From Aaosphaeria pasadenensis (lineage: Eukaryota > Ascomycota > Dothideomycetes > Pleosporales): 64,000 bases of DNA. Position numbers and translations under genes: made by a program. The first letter of the stretch is position 1. The number at the start of each line of letters is the position of its first letter. Below, one piece after another: positions 56,331-64,000 of the stretch. Where the stretch lies: contig JAKLMB010000024.1 in NCBI GenBank assembly GCA_022813625.1, forward strand, positions 248,001 to 312,000, in the 5' to 3' direction. A model generated the notes under the pieces. The model was not told where the DNA came from, did no database searches, and saw only the letters and a list, made by a program, of their open reading frames with translations.

Positions 56331-58029
56331 ATGACGACAGAAGAGTTCAACAAAGATGGCCTTGACAGGCAAAAGAGCGAGGAAGGCGCTCAAGTCCTGA
56401 TTGCGGAAGCTCCCGAAGCTGCCATCGAAGAGGGAAGTTTGGATCCTGTCTACGCAGCGAAGGCCAAAATCCTGAACAAGGCCATCCAAGACATTGGAAT
56501 GGGAAAATACCAATGGCAGGTCAGTAGTACAACCTCTGAGTAACCATTGTTTATCTTATCGCGTCCTTTGACCCGTGCTGACATTTGCCAGCTCTTCGTT
56601 GTTATTGGCTTTGGTTGGGCTTCTGACAATCTCTGGCCCATTGTTACCTCGCTCATCTTCACGCCAGTCAGGAATGAGTTTCGTCCGTCGCAGCCGCCAC
56701 TCCTCACCTTGAGCCAAAACATTGGACTGCTTGCTGGTGCAGTCTTTTGGGGCTTCGGATGCGACATCTTCGGTCGCCGATGGGCTTTCAATCTTACCAT
56801 TGGTATCACAGCAATCTTCGGCCTTGTAGCAGCCGGATCGCCCAGCTTTGCTGCTGTCGGTGTATTCGCTGCGCTCTGGAGTGTTGGAGTTGGTGGCAAT
56901 CTTCCCGTCGATTCAGCCATCTTTCTCGAGTTCTTGCCAGGAAGCCATCAGTATCTGCTTACGATTCTGAGTATCGACTGGGCTTTAGCCCAGGTATTTG
57001 CCAACCTCGTAGCATGGCCACTTTTGGGGAACTTAACATGTGCGCAAACCGAGGAGAATTGTACTAAGAGCAAGAACATGGGATGGAGGTATTTCATGAT
57101 CGTTATGGGAGGAGTAGCCATGATCATGTTTGTCCTTCGATTCGTTTGCTTCACAATCTACGAGAGTCCAAAGTATCTAATGGGCAAGGGACAAGACGCA
57201 GAGGCCGTCAAGGTTGTCCACGAAGTGGCGCGACGCAACGGCAAGACATCCAGTCTCACCTTGGAAGACCTAGAGGCTTGCAACAGTCTCGCACCGGGAA
57301 CAGTACCCACCCAATCACATGCCACAGCTGCCATCAAGAGGAATCTCGAAAAGGTCAACACAGAGCACGTCAGGGCATTGTTTGCTTCAAAGAAGCTTGC
57401 GTATTCCACGACGCTAATCACAATCGTTTGGGCATTCATTGGTCTCGGCTTCCCACTCTACAATGCTTTCCTCCCGTTCATTCAGGATAGTCGCGGTGCT
57501 GATTTTGGCGATGGTTCGACCTACCTCACCTATCGAAATTCCTTGATCATCGCCTCTCTGGGTGTCCCAGGATGTTTGCTCGGAGGATTGCTTGTTGAGA
57601 CACCCAAGGTTGGCCGCAAAGGTACACTCGCCGCTGCTACCATCCTCACTGGCGTCTTTCTCTTCGGTTCAACTACCGCTTTGACTTCAGACGCTTTGCT
57701 CGGCTGGAACTGTGCTTACAATTTTATGTCTAACATCATGTACGCTGTACTCTACGTAAGTTTCCTCAACTTCTTTGTTCTTACTTCATGTTTCTGATAT
57801 GAGATCCTAGGCATACACACCCGAGATCTTCCCCACGAAGGATCGCGGAACGGGCAATGCAATCACCGCAAGTGCCAACCGCATCTTCGGCATCATGGCA
57901 CCCATCATCGCCATGTACTCGAATCTGCAGACAAGCGCACCGGTCTATGTCAGCGGTGCACTCTTCATTGCCAGCGGTGTTCTCGTTCTGCTCTTGCCTT
58001 TCGAGAGCAGAGGCAAGGCTAGCATGTAA
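56331..58029 (+). CDS. MFS transporter (SV2/sugar-porter-like), 3 exons
   Basis: Exons 56331-56519, 56592-57755 and 57811-58029 give 523 residues. A 60-residue hydrophilic N-terminus ends MGKYQWQLFVVIGFGWASDN, the typical entry into membrane segment 1 of this group. Other features are GFGCDIFGRRWAFNLT (motif A), SVGVGGNLPVDSAIFLEFLP in segments 4-5, YESPKYLMGKGQDAEAVKVV between the two halves, and TPEIFPTKDRGTGNAI before the last segments. Relatives in fungi are annotated as MFS membrane or synaptic-vesicle-2-like transporters. The substrate is unknown. Both introns have standard signals (72 and 55 nt). Confidence 0.9.
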
Positions 58030-59043
58030 ATAGGAGTGGAAAAGTTGGCAAAAGTTGGCAGCTATCTGCGACATTTGCGAACGCGAACGCGAGAGCAGTT
58101 CTTTTTTGGATAAGAGACAAGTGTAAGACATGTCCTGTATATTGTGGAGGAAAATGTTACCGCAAATAGAAGGCATGGAAATTCGAAATAAACAGGTGTG
58201 GCTGACGTAACTGCCGCGAGTCCATGTTTCAGACAGCCTTTTTTTCTGTCGTGTTTGTTATATAATATCTGAATCCTTATTCCCGAATTATCCGTGATGT
58301 ATTGATTCGCAAAGCTTTTGTAGACACGAGTCTGGGGATATAGGTACATGGAAGCAAGCCTAGATCGCCGCTCTATCTACTCAGGATGTCTCTGCAACTG
58401 ATATCGCGCATTGCATGTCACTACCACGTGTGTTCTGGCGAATATGCGATCTAGATTGCGGAAACGGCGCGGAGAGAGTCGGCGAGAAATCTCCATACCG
58501 TGGCAGACTGATACAGTCTCTGTGATCGTGAAGTTGTCGCGGTCGGACATGCTCGGATCCTAGGGGATCCCAGTGTATCATAAGATGGAGAAAAATGCCC
58601 ATGGCCCCCATGTTCCATGTTCCCTGCCCAGTTAGGTAGTTATCTATTAATTGCAAGCGCATAGTGTGGCGGTGAATGTGACGTTCGCTTGTTCTTGGCA
58701 AATCGGCCGCTCCAACCTCAACTCTATCAGTGCCTGGCCCGTAAACTACAAACTCAACTGCCTAGTCAACGAGGGACACGCCTGCACAGAAGCGCTCTGT
58801 CCTCTACTTGACTCCTACACCGCACACATACTCACACGTACCTTTCCCCGTCGCGCCCGCGCATCTCTTGCCTACACACCACGCCGCATAGCATATCGAC
58901 GTTTGGCGCATCGTCTCTAATCTACCTCCAAACACGCAAGCCAAGTTTCCCGCAGCTCAGCAAAAGCCTCCCCCCAGCGGGTTTCATCGCCGCCTGCCCA
59001 CGATCCTCCCCTCGCAACTCTCGTATAAATTCTCAACGACATC
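58030..59043. other. Intergenic, MFS 3' flank and Sec4 promoter
   Basis: About 1 kb. An inverted GGATCC-containing palindrome (near 58555-58570) is present. The last 150 bases are C-rich and probably the leader of the Rab gene. No gene is supported. Confidence 0.45.
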
Positions 59044-59906
59044 ATGGCTGGCACACGAAACTACGATTTTCTTGTGAGGAATATCCCTTGATAGCAGCGG
59101 CCCGCACCCGCTGACGGCGCCGCTACCGTCATGACCCCCCTACCCACTTCGTGCACCTCCTCTCCGCCGACTTGCTTCCCCGGACTCTATCAGCTAACGT
59201 GGCCTGCCTCCAGATCAAACTCCTCCTCATCGGTGACTCCGGTGTAGGCAAGTCCTGCTGCTTGCTTCGGTTCAGTGAGGACTCCTTCACCCCATCCTTC
59301 ATCACCACGATCGGCATCGACTTCAAGATCCGAACGATCGAGCTCGACGGAAAGCGAGTGAAGTTGCAGATATGGGATACCGCAGGACAGGAGCGCTTCC
59401 GTACCATCACAACGGCATACTACCGCGGTGCTATGGGCATTTTGCTGGTGTACGATGTCACGGATGAGCGGTCGTTCAACAGTAAGTCTCTGCCGCCTAC
59501 TTGGCCTCAAATGCGAGGCCGCCACCGCTTTGGTGCATTTTGTGGGAAGTATGGGAAACATGAACATCGGCTGAGTTGAATATTAGATATCCGTACTTGG
59601 TTTTCGAACGTCGAGCAGCATGCCACAGAAGGCGTCAACAAGATCCTTATCGGCAACAAGTGCGACTGGGAGGAGAAGCGTGCAGTATCCACGGAGCGCG
59701 GCCAAGCCCTTGCAGACGAACTCGGCATTCCTTTCCTAGAAGTCTCCGCCAAGAGCAACATCAACGTGGACAAGGCGTTCTACAGCCTGGCAGCCGACAT
59801 CAAGAAGAGGCTTATTGACAGTGCGAGAACGGAGGGCTCATCAACGAGCGCGGTGAACGTTGGAGACGGCAATCAAAACGCAGCATCGGGCGGAAAGTGC
59901 TGCTAG
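59044..59906 (+). CDS. SEC4: Sec4/Rab8-type exocytic Rab GTPase
   Basis: Exons 59044-59073, 59214-59481 and 59587-59906 give 205 residues. The first exon encodes only MAGTRNYDFL; intron 1 (140 nt) contains a GCTAAC branch site. The G boxes are GDSGVGKS (P-loop), the switch I Thr in FITTIGIDFK, WDTAGQE, GNKCDWE (NKxD) and EVSAKS. The C-terminus ends GGKCC, a double-geranylgeranylation signal. TIGIDFKIRTIELDGKRVKL and FRTITTAYYRGAMGI are the Rab8/Sec4 family motifs. The protein drives secretory vesicles to the plasma membrane at hyphal tips, acting with the exocyst. In Aspergillus the orthologue is SrgA. Rab1/Ypt1 is less likely on these motifs. Confidence 0.95.
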
Positions 59907-61278
59907 TGGAATACGCAACAATCACACCACGACCACCACCATCATCGTCGGCATCATCATCATCCGCAAGTTATCGCGAACTTTATGTGCGAGAGGAGGA
60001 CTGTGATGACAGCGCTTTTGGACAGCTTTTTGACAGCTTTTTGACGACGCTAGAGATCCCCCCCCCCATGCATTTACCTAGTGGACACCCACCCCCTTCC
60101 CTCCTCCCTGGCTCTTGTGTGGAAAGCAAAGCAAGAAATGAGTACAACAAACATTGGACACGAAAGTATAAAACCAGTACGATATCATCACAAGTTGATA
60201 ATTTCCCCCGTTCCCTCTCCCTGTTCGACTACGCATCCATCCCCTACTACTAGCGCTTGTTGAAACCCCTCTCCTCCTATCCCCGGGGGAAATCCTCTCT
60301 ATCGGCCGGAAATCCACGTCCCTGCCTTCATGCCTCAACTCGTCACTTTTCTCTTCCGCTGTCTTGTCACGTCAATCTTCGGCACTCTCCATCGTGGGCT
60401 TCCATCTCTCTCTCCTTTATCGTGTTTTTTCCTTGCTCATCCGGCGTTCCAGGGTACAGGGCTACGTAGTCGGAAGGGAAAGTCAAGGGAAGGGGAGGGG
60501 GGGAAAGGGGGAACTACGCGTAAACTTCTTTCTGTTTTCCTTTTTTTTTCTCTACTTTATTTAAGGCAAACTTGGTGACTGACCGGCTTCTTTTTTTGGG
60601 GCTTGAACTTAAAGCTTACACGTCACTTATATTACTTATAAACTAGTTCACCTACCTTACCTACTTATACTACTACCTTGTTAATGATATGGTTCTTTTT
60701 TTTGTATGTTTGTGTTTATGATGATGGTGAAGGTGAAGGTGATGGTGATGGTGATGGTGATGGTGATGATGATAGTGATGGTGAAGGTTAAGGTGAAGGT
60801 ATGTATGTATGTATGTATGTATGTATGTATGTATGTATGTATGTATGTATGAACCACGGTAGCTTGAACCAGAATTCTATAGCATCCATGGAATCATAGA
60901 AAGAACTCGCTGCATATATATTGGCGTCTACCTTCCGTTACTCTTTTGTTTCGGAACAGTTCGTCATCCAAAGCCGTCTGTTCCTTGAGTCCCTATGTAA
61001 CTGGCTTTGATTTGGACCTGCCGCTCCCATCAGGCAGTCTGCCGAGTCCAAGTGCACCTTCGACCCAGCCTTTTCCACCTGGAATCTTCACTTGCTTTAT
61101 GCCGTGAAAGCATTTGATTGCTGAACCATGCCACAGACTACGACATTCGTGAGAGACACAGTGTACAGAGCGAGGCATCAGGATAGGAAGTCGCCTGCTG
61201 GACTTTCCGCACGGTAACATTGTTGTCTTTTGTTTCTTCCTACTCGTACTTGACCGGCTAACAATTGAATTTTAGTGC
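59907..61278. other. Intergenic with microsatellites
   Basis: About 1.4 kb between the Sec4 gene and the convergent kinase-WD40 gene. It contains pyrimidine-rich and purine-rich tracts (60260-60560) and the microsatellite block at 60721-60851. No coding region is supported. Confidence 0.5.
60721..60851. repeat. Compound microsatellite: GGTGAT/GGTGAA then GTAT
   Basis: A GGTGAT/GGTGAA hexanucleotide-like array (60721-60800) runs directly into about thirteen perfect GTAT units (60799-60851). Non-coding. Confidence 0.95.
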
Positions 61279-63492
61279 CTAGATACCATCTACAGTCCAA
61301 ACTTGTACTATGTGACTATCCGTTCCAGCTGCCAACCTAGTGCCACAAGGAGAGAACACTAAACAGGTAATATCATGGAAACGACCTCGAACCATTTGAA
61401 GCAGTTCACCGCTAGAAATAGACCAGATCTGTAAGATGTAGCCCGCCGCTGCGGCCAACAGCTTGTTGTCCGGCGAAAATGCCATGCAAGTAAAGAGCAG
61501 ATTTACCCATAAATGAATTCTTTCCTTCATGCTAGAATACTCCCAAATATGTATCTTTCTGGCGGATAAAGCTGCTGCTAGCAAATTCCCGTCTGGTGAC
61601 AGCGTTATGCAAGTGATTTCGGATCCGTCCTCCATATCGAACGTGCTGTTATGAAAGCCAAAGGGCTCCATTATTTTATTATCCATGCTTGAAATCGTGC
61701 GGTTTCCATTCGCTGAAAAGGCTGTCTTCCATCTTTCCCTTAGATTGAACTTGTAGGTGTAGTCCCAAGCTCGACTTCCGTATATTTTGCCGTCTGGGGA
61801 GACATCCCAGTGGTGCACCACCTCGCGTGTTGCTGTAGCTGTTAGATCCCATCCATCTGTAGCTGTTAGATCCCATCCATCTGTAGCTGTTAGATCCCAT
61901 CCATGTTTCAATTTCGAGAAGGTCAGTGCCTGGATGCCACTCTTGTCGCCGTCCACGGTTTGTATCAAGGTGAGTTCGTTGGGTATATCCCAGAGGCGCA
62001 CTTTCGCGTCCGACGCTCCAGTAGCCAGGAATCTGCCATTGGGCGAAATCGCAAGACAGCTGACCCCTGGAAGTTGGCCTTCCAGTGTCCGCACTAGCTC
62101 TTTACTGGTCACAGTGTCCCATATTCTTACCGTCCCATCTAATGATCCAGACACCACGTATTTATCTTTTGGGGTGAAGGCCAGGCAAGAAACAGTGCCA
62201 GTATGACCTCTGAATTCCTTGACTGAACTCTTCCTGATGGGAGCCGCAGTGATGGGTAGTTCTCTTAGGGCGGTTCTGATCCCACTACCATGGAATAGAG
62301 TCGTCGGGTTAGAATCAACGGATGCATCTGATATGTTAGTCCACCGAGCAGAAGCGGGCTCGGCTAGGGAGACCTGTGATACCGACGATGTCATCTCATC
62401 ACAGTTCATGCCGTCGGGATCATTAGGAGTCATTATGCTCATCCAAGGGTGCTCGGTGCACTGTGCCACAGTCATACGATCCTGTGGCATTGTCTTCATG
62501 AGACAAGCAATGAAATCTTGACCCTCGCCATCAACAGATGCTGGCAGTCGACTGAATGGAAATTCTTGCCGGCCAGTACAATATGGGAACAGCTCCAGAG
62601 GATTTCGAAAGGTGGCTTCGCCAGTTAGCATTTGGAATATCATTTCTCCCAACGCCCACATGTCCGCTGTTTTGAACTCAACAACCGACTTGGGTCTGTG
62701 CGTGTCGAGATATCCGCGCAACTCGGGTGCCATAAACATGTCAGTTCCTCGAATCGCCGTCGTCGGTCCATTTGTTTCCTCTCCTCTCTTGGTGATTCCA
62801 AAATCAGCAAGCACTACCCAGAATTCTTCTTCTGGTGGCATCGTTTTGATGAGGATGTTCTGACAGTGTCAGCTCAACTTCACGAAGGTTGCTTAACGTC
62901 ATCACATACCCCAGGTTTCAGATCTCGGTGCGCAAAATCATTAATGTGCATCTGTTCGAGACCTTCAACTATTTGCCGTGCCAACTGTTGGACTTCCCCA
63001 ACAGACAATGACCCTCGTCTCCTGAGATAATGATGGAGGTCACCGTGGCGACAATATTCCATAGCAACGAATATCGAAGTGGTGTCCTGGTACCAGCCGA
63101 AAGAATGCACGAACCAGCGTTTGTACTTTAGAATTGGTCAGATCAGGGTTACGCACAAACTCTCTTCAAAAATTTGAACCTACCCGACGGTTGGAGAATT
63201 TAGCAATCGCCTCAAGCTCCCGATTGTAGTTGATGGACTCGCCGACACTCAAAGGTTTATCGATGATCTTCACCGCTCGAACGGACTCCTCGTTCGTGTC
63301 TCTTGCCGTATATTTTTGCAGCTTCACCTGTCCGTATCCTCCCCGTCCAATCAGTCGATCCCAGGTCCAGAATTCCTGCCGGAACAGTCGTCGGCCACGG
63401 TCATCGATGTCGTGATAAGAATGGACTGTCATGGAGCCGCGGAACTCCACCTTGAGTTCCGAGTCTCTCACAAGGTCTGGGATTCGAGACAT
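61279..63492 (-). CDS. Serine/threonine protein kinase fused to a WD40-repeat domain, 3 exons
   Basis: Exons 63492-63184, 63125-62910 and 62859-61279 give 701 residues. The kinase domain is about residues 42-305: glycine loop IGRGGYGQVKL, catalytic Lys in RAVKIIDK, catalytic loop HRDLKPGNIL, LADFG, MAPELRGYLD in the activation segment, and ADMWALGEMIFQMLTG. All catalytic residues are present. After a Ser-rich linker come about five to seven WD40 repeats, such as FRGHTGTVSCLAFTPKDKYV and SGSLDGTVRIWD. One repeat is interrupted by three copies of an 8-residue unit (GWDLTATD). No membrane segment is seen. Kinase-WD40 fusions of this sort are scattered in filamentous ascomycetes. The head-to-head neighbour resembles death-effector proteins, suggesting signalling in self/non-self or stress response; this is inference. 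Confidence 0.87.
61834..61904 (-). repeat. Three perfect 24-bp tandem copies inside the WD40 region
   Basis: Three back-to-back copies of a 24-bp unit encode GWDLTATD on the minus strand. They are identical at the DNA level except for the last base of the array, so the expansion is recent. It adds eight residues per unit within a WD40 blade. Confidence 0.93.
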
Positions 63493-63902
63493 GATTCTCG
63501 CGATGATATCCCTCTTGGAGAACGAATGAAAGCACGTTCCTGAGGTACGAACCGAGTTAGAGTCTTCCCAAAGGCATTAGTCGATCGATGATGTCTATAT
63601 GGAGAACTGGTCATTCAATTATGGCGAAACTTGAAATTCTCGAATCTCAACCCAGGTCGAGGCTGAAGGGTCACCTGTCAGCTACCTGAGATGTTCTTGG
63701 GTAGACAGCCACAGCGGCTATCAGCCCAGGGGGCGCAGCTCATCGATGGTTGTTGATTGGCTTCTTCGCCAAAAGGTGCATACTCGATGACCCATTCAGC
63801 AAGGCCCCAGTCCGACACAGCCTTGCGAGGAGGCTCTTTTAATGAAGACTTGACTTCCTGCCACTCCTTGAGTACCTGCGACACCAAAGGTCACTGCTTG
63901 CG
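63493..63902. other. Divergent promoter between the kinase-WD40 gene and the edge gene
   Basis: 410 bases between divergent starts. Minus-strand open frames here overlap the edge gene and have no recognisable features. The short spacing could allow co-regulation. Confidence 0.4.
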
Positions 63903-64000
63903 ATGTCTGGCGCCGAGCTGGGTTTGGGTATTGTAGGAGCCGTCGCTGCTGTTGATGTAGCAATAAAGTAAGCATCAATTATCGGTGCATCTCTGCCATT
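63903..64000 (+). CDS. Start of a gene resembling HeLo/NLR-type N-termini (partial, runs off the edge)
   Basis: The ATG at 63903 opens MSGAELGLGIVGAVAAVDVA followed by IK, then a GTAAGC donor at 63968; the intron continues past the window. The N-terminal pattern MSGxE(L/I)xLGIxGxVA is typical of fungal proteins whose first domain is HeLo, HeLo-like or a related prion/NLR-associated helical bundle (HET-S/LopB-like, or ankyrin/NACHT proteins). A hydrophobic first helix in such domains can insert into membranes during programmed cell death. Only 22 residues are visible, so the family is a lead rather than an assignment. It faces away from the kinase-WD40 gene. Confidence 0.5.

Noticed and set aside
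63678..63887. Minus-strand open frame near the right edge (WQEVKSSLKEPP, DWGLAEWVIEYAP)
   Set aside because: It looks protein-like but has no good start, overlaps the promoter of two better-supported divergent genes and matches no family I know.

Overview
The window is nuclear DNA of a filamentous ascomycete (Pezizomycotina). The evidence is many short spliceosomal introns (44-140 nt, mostly GTAAGT-like donors and CAG or TAG acceptors), a HacA-type bZIP gene with a 20-nt Ire1 intron, a CFEM/GPI surface protein, DUF3292 and DUF3176 membrane proteins, a Sec4-type Rab, a Vnx1-type exchanger and pyrimidine-rich leaders. A dothideomycete or related class is plausible, but the sequence alone does not settle it. 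I see no tRNA, rRNA, CRISPR array or intact transposon.

Layout. 1-7 kb: a secreted CFEM/GPI cell-surface protein and a Tda3-like FAD oxidoreductase. 7-18 kb: long intergenic DNA, hacA (minus strand, unfolded-protein-response regulator) and NCA2 (minus, mitochondrial). 18-27 kb: a Vip1-like RRM protein with a metallothionein-like tail, an MFS transporter and a DUF3292 membrane protein. 28-43 kb looks accessory: a DUF3176 membrane protein, an NAD(P)-binding epimerase-like gene with seven introns, an unrecognised secreted protein, an F-box protein, an APH-type phosphotransferase, a second large-ectodomain membrane protein and an SRPK-like kinase broken by two frameshifts. 44-60 kb is housekeeping: a PA-TM-RING ubiquitin ligase, a Vnx1-type vacuolar cation/H+ exchanger, the proteasome ATPase RPT6, another MFS transporter and the exocytic Rab Sec4. 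61-64 kb: a protein kinase fused to WD40 repeats, head-to-head with the first exon of a gene whose N-terminus resembles HeLo/HET-S-type or NLR-type fungal proteins and runs off the right edge.

Themes. Several genes belong to proteostasis and secretion (hacA, RPT6, the RING ligase, Sec4, Tda3-like). An identical 20-base element lies upstream of both hacA and RPT6. The hacA Ire1 intron can be read to the base: both cleavage sites sit in CNGCNGN heptaloops and a perfect 10-bp stem surrounds the first. The most promising material for something undescribed is the kinase-WD40/HeLo-like gene pair at the right edge, the unknown secreted protein at 33.7-35.0 kb, and the RRM-metallothionein fusion.

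Exon models were built by hand from splice motifs, reading frame and protein-family continuity. Every multi-exon model given as complete sums to a whole number of codons. The kinase at 41.9-43.4 kb also sums to whole codons, but only because its two frameshifts cancel.
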